Origin: Zymobacter sp047495495
GTDB lineage: Bacteria; Pseudomonadota; Gammaproteobacteria; Pseudomonadales; Halomonadaceae
Length of the DNA: 64,000 bases
NCBI RefSeq assembly: GCF_047495495.1
Contig: NZ_CP179930.1
Location: 2,232,001 to 2,296,000 of the forward strand
Direction: 5' to 3'
Below, piece after piece: positions 18,390-28,165 of this stretch; position 1 is the first letter of the stretch, and the number at the start of each line of letters is the position of its first letter. Made by a program: the position numbers and the translations under genes. A model generated the notes under the pieces. The model ran no database searches and was not told where the DNA came from. It saw nothing but the letters and a program-made list of their open reading frames with translations.

Positions 18390-19652
18390 TCAGCTGTAGA
18401 CAGGCAGTTTCGCGCAGACAGCTTTTACTTTTTCCCGTACTTCAGCTTCCACTGCTTCGCTATCGCCTTTCACCAGCGCATCCAGCACATCGCAGATCCA
18501 GCCGGCCAGTGCCGTGCACTCTTCTTCTTTAAAGTCGCGTGTTGTTACCGACGGCGTACCAATACGCAGACCAGAGGTCACGAACGGGCTCTGCGGATCA
18601 TTCGGCACAGCATTCTTGTTGACGGTAATGTTGGCACGACCCAAAGCGGCGTCCGCATCTTTACCCGTCAGCCCTTGCTTGACCAGCGATACGAGGAACA
18701 GGTGATCCTCAGTACCGTTGGATACGACGTCGTAACCACGATCCATGAAGACCTTGGCCATAGCCTTAGCATTCAGAACTACCTGATGCTGATATGTCTT
18801 AAATTCCGGCTCCAATGCTTCCTTGAAGCACACAGCTTTGGCTGCAATGACATGCATCAATGGACCGCCTTGGATACCAGGAAAGATAGCCGAGTTAAGC
18901 TTTTTGTAAAGGTCCTGATCGCCAGTCGCAGACAGGATCAAGCCACCGCGCGGACCACGCAGCGTTTTGTGCGTCGTCGTCGTAACGACATGCGCGTGCG
19001 GTACGGGGCTCGGGTATTCACCCGCAGCGATCAGACCCGCAACGTGAGCCATATCGACCATGAACCACGCGCCTACGCTGTCAGCGATCTGACGGAAGCG
19101 CGCCCAGTCAACGACCTGTGAATAGGCAGAAAAACCGGCAACGACCATTTTCGGCTGATGTTCTTTGACCAGACGTTCAACTTCGTCGTAGTCGATCAGG
19201 CCTTCGTCATTCAAACCGTACTGGATGGCATTATAGTTACGGCCAGAGAAGCTAGGTTTGGCACCGTGAGTCAGGTGGCCACCTGCATCCAAGCTCATGC
19301 CGACCACGGTATCACCCGGCTTAACCAGCGCCTGGTAGACCGCTGCGTTGGCCTGAGAACCAGAGTGAGGCTGAACGTTGGCATAGTCAGCCCCGAACAG
19401 TTCGCAGGCACGTTCGATGGCCAGCTTCTCAACCTCATCGACGTACTCGCAGCCACCGTAGTAGCGCTTACCCGGATAGCCTTCAGCGTATTTGTTGGTC
19501 AACTGGGAGCCCTGAGCTTCCATCACACGCGGGCTGGTGTAGTTTTCGGAAGCGATCAGCTCGATGTGGTCTTCCTGACGCTGAACTTCCTGCTGGATCG
19601 CACGCTCGAGAGCATCGTCATAGCCGGCAATGGTCATATCGCGGGTAAACAT
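18390..19652 (-). CDS. glyA: Serine hydroxymethyltransferase
   Basis: A PLP enzyme of 420 residues that interconverts serine and glycine while making 5,10-methylene-tetrahydrofolate, the main one-carbon source. It has HIELIASENYTSPRV near the N terminus, GGCEYVDEVE near 55 and the PLP lysine in VVTTTTHKTLRGPRGG (near 220-235). ATG 19652 matches the known family N terminus (MFTRDMTI) and has GAGGA about eight bases upstream; the frame stays open 58 codons further up but that extension has no family resemblance. A housekeeping gene with higher GC than its AT-rich neighbours, it appears to anchor the polysaccharide locus. Confidence 0.96.
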   Translation of the reverse strand: MFTRDMTIAGYDDALERAIQQEVQRQEDHIELIASENYTSPRVMEAQGSQLTNKYAEGYPGKRYYGGCEYVDEVEKLAIERACELFGADYANVQPHSGSQANAAVYQALVKPGDTVVGMSLDAGGHLTHGAKPSFSGRNYNAIQYGLNDEGLIDYDEVERLVKEHQPKMVVAGFSAYSQVVDWARFRQIADSVGAWFMVDMAHVAGLIAAGEYPSPVPHAHVVTTTTHKTLRGPRGGLILSATGDQDLYKKLNSAIFPGIQGGPLMHVIAAKAVCFKEALEPEFKTYQHQVVLNAKAMAKVFMDRGYDVVSNGTEDHLFLVSLVKQGLTGKDADAALGRANITVNKNAVPNDPQSPFVTSGLRIGTPSVTTRDFKEEECTALAGWICDVLDALVKGDSEAVEAEVREKVKAVCAKLPVYS

Positions 19653-19879
19653 GCAACGGTCCTCGCACTGTAGGTCGTTATAAAGGGAAAGCCTCTTGGC
19701 ATCTTGTGCTCTAATCGCAGTGCTGACAGCCTCGCAACCTATCCCTGAACGCAGAGCAAATTGCTCAACCATCTCTACGAGCCAAAGAGGGAGACCCAAT
19801 ATGCCATCGCTGGCAAGAGTACACAACGCTGTATTGTCATTGCCGCAAAACTTCCTCTCGCCTTCCTCTGCCAGCAGCT

Positions 19880-19911
19880 AAGTAAGGCTACCTTCTAAGG
19901 TAGCCTTACTT
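19880..19911 (-). terminator. Hairpin after the LTA-synthase-like gene
   Basis: A perfect 15 bp inverted repeat (AAGTAAGGCTACCTT and complement, 2 base loop) 32 bases after the stop of the gene upstream of glyA. No strong T run follows, so termination may be partial or Rho-assisted. Confidence 0.55.
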
Positions 19912-19942
19912 CTCACCCAACTCTATGAAACATAGAATATTA

Positions 19943-21655
19943 TTAGCTACTGGTTATCCTATAGTTGTCCCTTATTTGTTTCTTGCCTTCTTCAAATCTA
20001 TTTCTATAGGCATCAGGAATATTATTTTCAGAATAAACACCCTCTTTATCGGTCATGAAAAATGACTCTCCAACAACAGATACATTGTCTATTCTTGGGC
20101 ATTTATCCACAAATAAAGAACACCCAATAAAGTAGTTTTCCCCATCATTTATCCCCATGACATCAAGTAATGTAGGAGCCAAACTCAACGAATTTCTACC
20201 ATTCGCATCCATGACCGCATGGTTGATGTTTGCTCCATTTATCATCAGAGGGACGCGATCAACAAAATAAGGCGATGCATCATGATCGGCATCCATTATT
20301 TCTGGGCCAGAGTAACTAGCATGATCAGAAGTTAGAATAATTATCGTATTATCCTTCATCGGCGAAGAATTAACTTTTTTCAAAAACTCTCCGAAAAACA
20401 CATCAAAATTATGAAACCTATTCAGCGCAATGTTATCTGCATCTCGGTATTTTTCGTGAGGACTATCCATGGCTGCATGCGTGCCAAAGTTATAGGTAGA
20501 AATGAAAAAAGGTTTTCCGCTGCTTTGCTTATTATTGACATGATTCCAGAGAGCATCAAAAAATTCTTTATCCGATAGAACATGATTGTCGGCAACAAAG
20601 TCTCCGGACATGAATACCTCATCGAAACGCAGCGCTCCAAGAAATGCCTCCATCTGAGATCCTTTAGGATTGGCGGCAATGAAGCTAGTATCATATCCAT
20701 GTTTTTTCAATATATCTGGCAACGTCACAATATAAGCATTGCCCGTTTGACGAACTACGCTTTCGGAGGAAATCTGGGCGATGCCTCGTCCACGGGAGTC
20801 ATAACCATCATTGAACTGATAGCCAGAAACAAGCTGCCCTCTCAACCCCCTGAATGTTGCTGCCGTATGGTTGTAATAATCACCAAAAACCAGAGAGTTA
20901 TTATAAAACTCGTCCATAGACGGAGTTAAATCTTTATATTTTGAGCCATAGTTATCGATAAATCTAGAAGACATTCCCTCCACAAAAATAACGATAACAT
21001 TGGGCTTTTCATTCCCAATGTTGCGAGACCTACTTGTATAAAAATTATTCTGTCTAAATTCTGACAGATATGTATCTTTATTTTCAAGGAAATCATATTG
21101 AATAGCATCATAGCTTTGCATAGCTTGCTTAAGATGCAGTATTAGAGAAAAAAATGAATAAACTGGAGACTCTATCTTTTCAAAATTAAATTTATTGTAA
21201 ATCTTAACACCGCCTGCCAATAAGAATATAATCACTAGCAGTCCCCACATCCCCCGCAAAGATTTACTTCTTTTACCACAAAAAAAATCAATGCATAACC
21301 ACAAAGTAGCGATAATAAAAGGCAGTATCTGCCATATAGATATTCCTAACCCTTCTATAGCTTCCACATTAGAAAGCCCTAACAATGTCAAAAAGTTGCC
21401 GCTGGATGCAACTAATTGCATTTGAATAATAATAATAAAAGATAAAACCAAACCAATAGCCAGCTTCATAATACGTAAAAGCATGCTATTCCGGGGCACA
21501 GACAAATACAAACAGCTTACTACTATGCATTCTACAAATGAAGATATAAGATTGTTGCACGAATTATATTTATATAAGCATGCAGCCATTGCACATGTCA
21601 GAATAGCCCACCCTAAAGCCCCCCAAAAACAAAATATTTTCTTGCAGGAAATCAT
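19943..21655 (-). CDS. LTA synthase / phosphoglycerol transferase family membrane protein
   Basis: A 570-residue protein with five N-terminal membrane helices and a C-terminal periplasmic sulfatase-fold domain. The alkaline-phosphatase-superfamily motifs are visible: NVIVIFVEGMSSR, then the nucleophile threonine in NHTAATFRGLRGQL, YNFGTHAA and ILTSDHASYSG. Relatives are LtaS of Gram-positives, OpgB/MdoB (phosphoglycerol on periplasmic glucans) and O-antigen phosphoglycerol transferases. In a Gram-negative, beside an O-antigen locus and with the same low GC, phosphoglycerol modification of the polysaccharide is my best inference. ATG 21655 has AAGAG six bases upstream; an in-frame TTG six codons earlier is the alternative. 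Confidence 0.82.
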   Translation of the reverse strand: MISCKKIFCFWGALGWAILTCAMAACLYKYNSCNNLISSFVECIVVSCLYLSVPRNSMLLRIMKLAIGLVLSFIIIIQMQLVASSGNFLTLLGLSNVEAIEGLGISIWQILPFIIATLWLCIDFFCGKRSKSLRGMWGLLVIIFLLAGGVKIYNKFNFEKIESPVYSFFSLILHLKQAMQSYDAIQYDFLENKDTYLSEFRQNNFYTSRSRNIGNEKPNVIVIFVEGMSSRFIDNYGSKYKDLTPSMDEFYNNSLVFGDYYNHTAATFRGLRGQLVSGYQFNDGYDSRGRGIAQISSESVVRQTGNAYIVTLPDILKKHGYDTSFIAANPKGSQMEAFLGALRFDEVFMSGDFVADNHVLSDKEFFDALWNHVNNKQSSGKPFFISTYNFGTHAAMDSPHEKYRDADNIALNRFHNFDVFFGEFLKKVNSSPMKDNTIIILTSDHASYSGPEIMDADHDASPYFVDRVPLMINGANINHAVMDANGRNSLSLAPTLLDVMGINDGENYFIGCSLFVDKCPRIDNVSVVGESFFMTDKEGVYSENNIPDAYRNRFEEGKKQIRDNYRITSS

Positions 21656-21919
21656 TTGATACTCTTTAGCCAAAGTGAAATTAAATCTATCATATCAAAA
21701 AAGATATGAACAACCAATAACATACAATATCACACAGGTACATCATCAAAGGAAATAGCCATGTCAGAGGCCTTACCCTTTTGTAATGACCATAACCATG
21801 CCTCATAGCTTGAAAACGGAAGCCTCTTGAAGGCCCCATGCATTCAGGTGTGCACGTCTCCTTTTTAACAAATCTGATAGAATTAACCGATATGCTGCTT
21901 ACACCCAAGGATCATTTCC

Positions 21920-22897
21920 ATGCCTTACACCTCTCACGATGCCTTTGTCGCGGCCTACCGCCTAGACATCCTTGGCCACGGCTCTCCCGTCACTAAAGAC
22001 GAGCTGTTTCAGGCATGGCGCCAGAGCAATGAACCGTTATGGCTACACCTTGACCTCACGGCCCCCAGCAACATTGATCATTATCTGCATGACATCGCAC
22101 AGCTGGATCACTCCCAGTGCACCGCCATGTGCGAAGAAGTCACCCGCCCTCGTGTGGCTCATTTCGGCAATGGCCTGCTTACCACGCTGCGAGGCATCAA
22201 CACCTCTCCCGAGGCCGAATACGACGATCTCGTCACACTGCGCATCTTCATGTCGAGCAACCGTCTGATCACCGTACGCCGCCGCCCGCTCAAACCGATC
22301 GAAGACATCATGGGTCTACTGGCCGAAGGTGCTGGACCACGCTCGGCCACCGAGCTGCTGGGCATGCTGGCCGACCGCATCATCGACCAGTTCGGCGATC
22401 GCATGACCGCACTGGACGAAACGCTGAGTCAGCTGGAAAAGCAGCAGCTAGATGAAGACGATATCGATATGGCCCAGCTCAGCATGCTGCGCCGACCGAT
22501 GATCACTCTGCGCCAGTTTATGGAGCCGCAGTACGCCTGCCTCAGCCGACTGGCCGAAGCGACAGACGGCCTTGAGCCGATGACACGCCTGATCATGCGC
22601 GAAAGCGCCAACCAGCAGTACCGCTATATAGAAGACGTACGCGCTATGCAGGAGCGTGCCCTGATCTTGCAGGAACAGATGTGGAACACTCATAACGAGC
22701 AGCTCAATAATCGCCTCTATCAGCTCTCATTCATCTCTGTGCTGTTCCTGCCGCTCACCTTCCTGACGGGCCTGTTGGGCATCAACGTTGGCGGAATCCC
22801 CGGCAATGAGAACCCTCATGCGTTCTGGATAGTGGTTGGTATCTGTGCCTTACTAACCATCGTACTAATACTGATGATGAAGCGCTGGAATAGATGA
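21920..22897 (+). CDS. zntB: CorA-family divalent cation transporter, ZntB-like
   Basis: A 325-residue protein with a large acidic N-terminal cytoplasmic domain, a long helix rich in coiled-coil character (approx. 150-255) and two C-terminal membrane helices. The pore signature is GLLGINVGGIPGNENPHAFW near 286-305: GIN in place of the GMN of CorA, as in ZntB zinc transporters. Start ATG has AAGGA eight bases upstream. ZntB was first described as zinc efflux and later as proton-coupled zinc import, so direction is left open. It is transcribed alone, divergent from the LTA-synthase-like gene. Confidence 0.87.
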   Translation: MPYTSHDAFVAAYRLDILGHGSPVTKDELFQAWRQSNEPLWLHLDLTAPSNIDHYLHDIAQLDHSQCTAMCEEVTRPRVAHFGNGLLTTLRGINTSPEAEYDDLVTLRIFMSSNRLITVRRRPLKPIEDIMGLLAEGAGPRSATELLGMLADRIIDQFGDRMTALDETLSQLEKQQLDEDDIDMAQLSMLRRPMITLRQFMEPQYACLSRLAEATDGLEPMTRLIMRESANQQYRYIEDVRAMQERALILQEQMWNTHNEQLNNRLYQLSFISVLFLPLTFLTGLLGINVGGIPGNENPHAFWIVVGICALLTIVLILMMKRWNR

Positions 22898-22930
22898 CCC
22901 TTTTCGGCAAAAGCAGCGGTTGATTACTGC

Positions 22931-23662
22931 CTAGGCAACACTGGGCAGTTTTGCTTCAAAGGAAATTTTCTGAATCAGCTGTTGCCTATACCGTTCCCGC
23001 AAGCCTTCCGGCAAACATGTGTCCTCAGCCTGTGCGATCAGCCATGCTTTTCTTGCGCTCTCTTCTTTAGGCAACCGCTTCACTCGCGTATCCACCCACA
23101 CAAAGCTCATCTGCTGTGTGTCGATCATTACGTTGCCCAATGTCAGATCGTCGTGATAGTACCCCGACTGTGCCAGTGTGCTGACGCTATTCGCCAACAT
23201 GGTGGCCAGCCATTCATGATCAGCCGCTGTCGTATGGCTGTCATGAAATTCCTGCCCTGAAATGCAGTGCGGCAACCAGGCCATTACGTGTACAGAACCC
23301 AAAGGGTTGAACGGATTCAGCGCGACACCGTAACCAAAAGTCGGCACTGTTGCGTGCCCTTCCCTCTCCAGAATGCGGTTGCTGTCATATTCCTTGCGGC
23401 TGTCATGCTGACAGCGCACTCGCTTGTCGATCATGTCGCGCCCAAGCCAGTGAGCGAACTGTACCGGGCGATGCTTGTCCAACACGAACTTGAACAGGCG
23501 CGTCCGGTCGGCGCTGAGATAGAAACGCGTGCGCGGATTATGGCTTAGCGACAGCCGCTGCTTGGGCTGTTGGAATACCTCGTGCAGCACGGCATCGTGC
23601 GCATCCATGCCGGACATGGCGTACCAGAAAGTGCCTTCTGGCAAGGTGATCGAGCGCAGCAT
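22931..23662 (-). CDS. Lipopolysaccharide kinase, Kdo/heptose kinase-like (InaA/WaaP family)
   Basis: A 243-residue protein with a eukaryote-like kinase fold. The catalytic loop is seen as YYHDDLTLGNVMID near residue 170 and the metal-binding Asp in WVDTRVK near 190; RKEYDSNRILEREG near 85-98 gives the conserved Glu helix. KdkA- and WaaP-type enzymes phosphorylate Kdo or heptose in the LPS inner core on the cytoplasmic face. ATG 23662 is chosen because GAGGA stands eight bases upstream; the frame continues 26 codons further without a start site of that quality. Convergent with zntB. Substrate is inferred from family only. Confidence 0.72.
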   Translation of the reverse strand: MLRSITLPEGTFWYAMSGMDAHDAVLHEVFQQPKQRLSLSHNPRTRFYLSADRTRLFKFVLDKHRPVQFAHWLGRDMIDKRVRCQHDSRKEYDSNRILEREGHATVPTFGYGVALNPFNPLGSVHVMAWLPHCISGQEFHDSHTTAADHEWLATMLANSVSTLAQSGYYHDDLTLGNVMIDTQQMSFVWVDTRVKRLPKEESARKAWLIAQAEDTCLPEGLRERYRQQLIQKISFEAKLPSVA

Positions 23663-24185
23663 GCAGCAATTCCTCGTGGAGGCGACGCCGCCTCCTGGAC
23701 ACGGCCGCATGGCCGTGCCGGTGTGTATCGCTGCCGTCATGGTTTATAACGCTCGACGGCAGCGTCCCTGCAAGAACTCCGTGCTGACATCTCTCATGGT
23801 TCAAGGCTTCGGAAGCCGAACATTGGCATGACATGCAACGGGGTCTAGCCCTATAGATAACAGGCTAATCATACCGATGATATGAGGGCCTCGGTAACAT
23901 CTTGCTTGTTGAATCAGCACGATAGCGCAATTATTGGGCAGGATCGGGCACGCTCGTAAACACTATCTTCATACAGCTCTGCTATTCTCATCTGTTGGCT
24001 TTCTTCAAACTTAATGCTTTCACGTTCGCGTTCAGGGACTGGCCTTGCTGCGCTATGCCCCTTATCATTTGAGTCATCGGTGTGTGCACTCTCACAAGCA
24101 CCGCCCTATTCCATTTCATTCACTCCCGTACGAACAGTGTGGCGATCATCGCGCACGACTGTTCGCATCGACATGATGGATTCCT
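23663..24185. other. Intergenic region with divergent promoters
   Basis: About 520 bases between the kinase-like gene and ettA, which are transcribed away from each other. Short frames exist on both strands but none shows coding character or a family. Promoters for both genes must lie here; I could not assign boxes with confidence. Confidence 0.45.
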
Positions 24186-25847
24186 ATGGCACAGTACGTG
24201 TACTCCATGAATCGGGTAGGCAAGATCGTGCCGCCCAAACGCGAGATTCTGAAAGACATCTCGCTCTCTTTCTTTCCGGGCGCCAAGATCGGTGTGCTGG
24301 GTCTGAACGGTGCAGGTAAGTCTTCGCTGCTGCGCATCATGGCGGGCGTCGACAAAGACTATGTCGGTGAAGCCCAGCCGATGCCGGGCATCAACGTCGG
24401 CTACCTGCCACAGGAACCGCAGCTCGATGACAGCAAGACGGTTCGTGAGATCGTCGAAGAAGCGCTGTCTGACGTACTGAACGCACAGGCAGAACTAGAA
24501 GCGGTCTACGCCGCCTATGCTGAGCCGGATGCCGATTTCGATGCGCTGGCCGCCAAACAGGCCAAGCTCGAAAACATCATCGAAGCGTCTGATGCGCACA
24601 ACCTTGAGCGCAAGCTCGAAGTCGCCGCCGATGCGCTGCGTCTGCCGCCGTGGGAAGCCAATGTCGGTAACCTCTCTGGGGGTGAACGCCGCCGCGTAGC
24701 GCTGTGCCGCCTGCTGCTATCCAATCCGGACATGCTGCTGCTCGACGAACCGACCAACCACTTGGATGCCGAGTCCGTGGCGTGGCTGGAACGCTTCTTG
24801 GTCGAATACCCCGGTACCGTCGTGGCCGTCACCCACGACCGCTACTTCCTCGACAATGCAGCGGGCTGGATCCTGGAACTCGACCGCGGTCGCGGCATTC
24901 CGTTCGAAGGTAACTACTCCGACTGGCTTGATGCCAAAGAGCAGCGCCTCACACAAGAAGCCAAGCAGGAAGCTTCTCGTCAGCGCGCTATCAAGCAGGA
25001 GCTTGAGTGGGTACGTCAGGGGGCCAAAGGCCGTCAGGCCAAGAACAAAGCGCGTCTCGCTCGCTTTGAAGAAATGCAGTCTGGCGATTTCCAGAAGCGC
25101 AACGAGACCAATGAAATCTACATTCCGCCCGGCCCGCGTCTGGGTGACAAGGTCATCGAATTCCACGGCGTGACCAAGTCGTTTGAAGACAAGCTACTGT
25201 TCGAAAACCTCGATTTCGTCATCCCGAAAGGGGCAATCGTCGGTATCGTGGGGGGTAACGGTGCCGGTAAATCGACACTGTTCAAACTGATTGCAGGCAA
25301 AGAGCAGCCGGATCAGGGTGAAGTGGTGATCGGTGATACGGTCAAGATCGCACACGTTGAGCAGCTGCGCGATCATCTGGACAACAGTCAGACCGTATGG
25401 GAAGCCGTGTCCGATGGTCAGGACATTCTCAACATCAACGGCTATGAAACATCGTCGCGCGCCTATGTGGGTCGTTTCAACTTCAAAGGCACCGATCAGC
25501 AGAAGTTTCTCAAGGACCTGTCCGGTGGTGAGCGCGGCCGTCTGCAGCTGGCACAGACCCTGAAACAGGGTGCCAACGTGCTGCTGCTTGATGAGCCGTC
25601 AAACGACCTGGATATCGAAACGCTGCGCGCATTGGAAGAAGCCCTACTGGTCTTCCCCGGTACCGCACTGGTGATCAGCCACGACCGCTGGTTCTTGGAC
25701 CGCGTGGCCACCCATATCTTGGCCTATGAAGGTGATTCTCAGGTGACCTTCTTCGAAGGCAGCTACACCGAGTACGAAGCGGATCACCGCAAGCGCGTCG
25801 GCAACGACACGCCAAAACGTACCAAGTACAAACGTATCGACGCGTAA
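24186..25847 (+). CDS. ettA: Energy-dependent translational throttle protein EttA (ABC-F)
   Basis: A soluble 553-residue protein with two ABC ATPase domains joined by a charged linker. Walker A motifs are GLNGAGKS (39-46) and GGNGAGKS (near 355), signature motifs LSGGERRR (near 163) and LSGGERGR (near 445), Walker B LLLDEPTNHLD and LLLDEPSNDLD. The N terminus AQYVYSMNRVGKIVPPKREI and the overall length are those of EttA rather than Uup or YheS. EttA binds the ribosomal E site and gates the first elongation step according to the ATP/ADP ratio. Transcribed alone, with a strong terminator 20 bases after the stop. Confidence 0.96.
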   Translation: MAQYVYSMNRVGKIVPPKREILKDISLSFFPGAKIGVLGLNGAGKSSLLRIMAGVDKDYVGEAQPMPGINVGYLPQEPQLDDSKTVREIVEEALSDVLNAQAELEAVYAAYAEPDADFDALAAKQAKLENIIEASDAHNLERKLEVAADALRLPPWEANVGNLSGGERRRVALCRLLLSNPDMLLLDEPTNHLDAESVAWLERFLVEYPGTVVAVTHDRYFLDNAAGWILELDRGRGIPFEGNYSDWLDAKEQRLTQEAKQEASRQRAIKQELEWVRQGAKGRQAKNKARLARFEEMQSGDFQKRNETNEIYIPPGPRLGDKVIEFHGVTKSFEDKLLFENLDFVIPKGAIVGIVGGNGAGKSTLFKLIAGKEQPDQGEVVIGDTVKIAHVEQLRDHLDNSQTVWEAVSDGQDILNINGYETSSRAYVGRFNFKGTDQQKFLKDLSGGERGRLQLAQTLKQGANVLLLDEPSNDLDIETLRALEEALLVFPGTALVISHDRWFLDRVATHILAYEGDSQVTFFEGSYTEYEADHRKRVGNDTPKRTKYKRIDA

Positions 25848-25867
25848 TCCGCGATACGATGTACGCC

Positions 25868-25900
25868 AAGCCCCCGTGTCATGCACTCGGGGGCTTTTTC
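25868..25900 (+). terminator. Terminator of ettA
   Basis: AAGCCCCCG and its complement (9 bp, 11 base loop) followed by a T run (CTTTTTC). Placed 20 bases after the ettA stop. Classical intrinsic terminator. Confidence 0.9.
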
Positions 25901-25966
25901 TTTGCGGGCAGTCAGCCTACCGATGTTCGCGCGCGATAGGCGCCGCCGAGAATCGTGCGGCATCCA

Positions 25967-28165
25967 TCACCGCTTTCTTTCCTTGGTGACGTCTTCGGCT
26001 ACCTTCATCAGCTGGGCACGTAGCGTATCGATAGCCCCGCACACCTTCTTGGTTCGCACCACGGGCGTCCACAGCAATGCTTTGATCTCATCAAGTCTGT
26101 CTTTCAGCGGCTGAAGCGCTTCACGCTGGCGCTGATGAAAGGCATGGCTCAACTCGCGATAAGCTTTGCGGATGTTCTTCTCGGCCGCTTTGCGCTGCTG
26201 GCTTTTCCGATAATCATCACTGAAGTAACCCCAGATCGACTTGAACAACCCGGTCAGCAGTGTGACATCGCCCAACGGCGTTGTGCTCCACCTGACAGGA
26301 GCCCACGCCAGCGGCGCTCCATCAACGACGCCCACGATCAGTCCCTGAAGGTCGATGCCGCGATCAACATGCACGTCGATGGCAAGCTCACGGGCCATCG
26401 CCGAAGCATTCATGTACTCATGACAAAGCAGAATGTCTTTGGCATGTTCTTCGAAGCGTTCGATGATGCCTGCCACCTGCCTCTGGCACTGCTGGACCTT
26501 ACCCTCGAACTGCTCTGGCAGGCCGTTCTGAACCGTCCCTTGTTCTCTTTCCATAATGGCCTGCAGCCTGATCTCGAACTCATCGTTGCTGATATCTTCT
26601 TCGATCTGGGCATTAATCTGCTGCCGCACTCGCGCGCCGAACGCCATGATCGCTTGACGCCCGATAGCACTGACGTGCTTATCCAGCCGGGCACGCTCCC
26701 TGTCCAGCTGAAGTCCCGCGTAGCTTGCTTCCTTATGCAGCTCATCCTGGAGCGGCACGAACTGCTCGCCCACCAACCGCGCCATGACAGTACACGCACT
26801 GTCGATCGCTACGCGGATCTTGTTCAGGTTGGCATGCAGGATCTTGCGCTCGGTGTCCTTAATCAGCTCCTGTATCAGCAGCTGGTTGAAGTTGCCGACT
26901 CCGGAGGCGTCGAGCAGCCGTTCAGCCGTCAGGGCATCTATAAAGGTCTTTCTGCTCAGTGCTCTGCTCGACAGTGGCGTCAGGCAGTCGGCCAGCGCCA
27001 GAAAGCCTGGCAATGCGCTCAATGTCGTGCTGCGCTTGTAGTGTCGCCCTAGCGCCTCACGCATCTGTCTGTCCAGCTCAGTCAGCCCTGCCTGATCGTC
27101 ATTGCTGACCAGCGCGACCTTGCGCAGCACTCTAGGGTTGGAGACAGGCTTGTTGAAGACAGTCCAGACTTCCGTCTGGGCACCAAGGTGCGCCTTGATC
27201 CTCTCAAGCGGCGTTACTACATCATCATCCGTTGACGGCGGTGCTGCTCGGTTGGTGACATAGAAAACCGCATGCGCACATTTGACCGCGTTCTGGATGT
27301 CGTAGTGAAAGTGTTCGTCGCTGCCCTCAATACCCGGCACGTCCAGAATCCGGAATGACCGGCCATTGACCACGAACTCGTACTGGCGCATCCCATGCGA
27401 AGAACCAGAGCGTCCGCTACTAATAATTGAGCCATCCTCATAGGCTTCCAACTGATGACGATTATCGAGCGCGGTCTGGTGCTGCGTCATAATGTTCTGA
27501 TGCTTGAGCTGCGCGTCGTGCTGCTGGTGCTGCAGACGTTCGATAACCAGCGCATGCTGCTCGGGCAGCCGAGAGAGCTGCTGCTGCAATTGTTTCAGCA
27601 TTGCGTCCTCAGGAAGCCGGCGCACCCGAGAGAACAGACGCTGAGGAATACTCGCCGTGCGCCTGCTATCGCTGATGCGCTGACGCAACTCGCTTATCTT
27701 CCGCGCAAGATCGGTTTCCTGCTGTCCATACTGGTGATCGGCTTCCGCCATCTTCTGCCGAGCATCGGCCTGACGGCGTTCGAACTTGTCAGCCTGCTGT
27801 TCCAGCAGGGTCAGGTCATGCTCGTACAGCCCGAATTGCTTCTGTAGCGCATGAAACGCCTGTCGCTGCTCCTGCTTGCTCTCCTCCTTAAGCAAAATTC
27901 TGAGGCACTCAATCAGTGTCGATTTGCCCGCGTTGCGCTCGCCATAAAAGGCGATGGTGAACGTGTTCCACTCAGCGCAGCCGCGCAGATCGTTCATCAG
28001 CTGGCGTAGCATATCTTCAATGCCATCAAGCACCACTCTGGCCGTGCCGTGTTCCACACTCAGCTGACCATCGGAGGTGTCATACTCAAGCGTACTGATG
28101 ACGCCGTGGATCTGTTCGAGTACGCCATCATAAAGACGCGCTGCAAAATCGTTGGTCTTGGTCAC
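25967..28165 (-). CDS. Dynamin-like large GTPase with coiled-coil insertion
   Basis: A 732-residue protein with GTPase motifs: G1 GERNAGKST (75-83), G3 LDVPGIEGSD (274-283) and G4 NKPV (338-341). Between G1 and G3 lie about 190 residues, most of them a long charged coiled coil (about 95-240, Gln/Leu/Arg-rich); in ordinary dynamins this interval is much shorter. The C-terminal half is mostly helical, with a mildly hydrophobic segment near 625-665 (GLIVGVVDGAPLAWAPVRW) that could touch membranes. Start is GTG 28165 with AGGA seven bases upstream. Bacterial dynamin-like proteins act in membrane repair, fusion or phage defence; which applies here is unknown. No partner gene is adjacent. Normal GC, but the upstream kilobase is AT-rich with a pentanucleotide repeat. 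Confidence 0.8.
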   Translation of the reverse strand: MTKTNDFAARLYDGVLEQIHGVISTLEYDTSDGQLSVEHGTARVVLDGIEDMLRQLMNDLRGCAEWNTFTIAFYGERNAGKSTLIECLRILLKEESKQEQRQAFHALQKQFGLYEHDLTLLEQQADKFERRQADARQKMAEADHQYGQQETDLARKISELRQRISDSRRTASIPQRLFSRVRRLPEDAMLKQLQQQLSRLPEQHALVIERLQHQQHDAQLKHQNIMTQHQTALDNRHQLEAYEDGSIISSGRSGSSHGMRQYEFVVNGRSFRILDVPGIEGSDEHFHYDIQNAVKCAHAVFYVTNRAAPPSTDDDVVTPLERIKAHLGAQTEVWTVFNKPVSNPRVLRKVALVSNDDQAGLTELDRQMREALGRHYKRSTTLSALPGFLALADCLTPLSSRALSRKTFIDALTAERLLDASGVGNFNQLLIQELIKDTERKILHANLNKIRVAIDSACTVMARLVGEQFVPLQDELHKEASYAGLQLDRERARLDKHVSAIGRQAIMAFGARVRQQINAQIEEDISNDEFEIRLQAIMEREQGTVQNGLPEQFEGKVQQCQRQVAGIIERFEEHAKDILLCHEYMNASAMARELAIDVHVDRGIDLQGLIVGVVDGAPLAWAPVRWSTTPLGDVTLLTGLFKSIWGYFSDDYRKSQQRKAAEKNIRKAYRELSHAFHQRQREALQPLKDRLDEIKALLWTPVVRTKKVCGAIDTLRAQLMKVAEDVTKERKR

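Noticed and set aside
21690..21908. A 72-codon minus-strand frame upstream of zntB.
   Set aside because: Sits in the divergent promoter region and resembles nothing known.
25967..27052. A 305-codon plus-strand frame antisense to the GTPase gene.
   Set aside because: No family features; shadow of a GC-biased gene on the minus strand.
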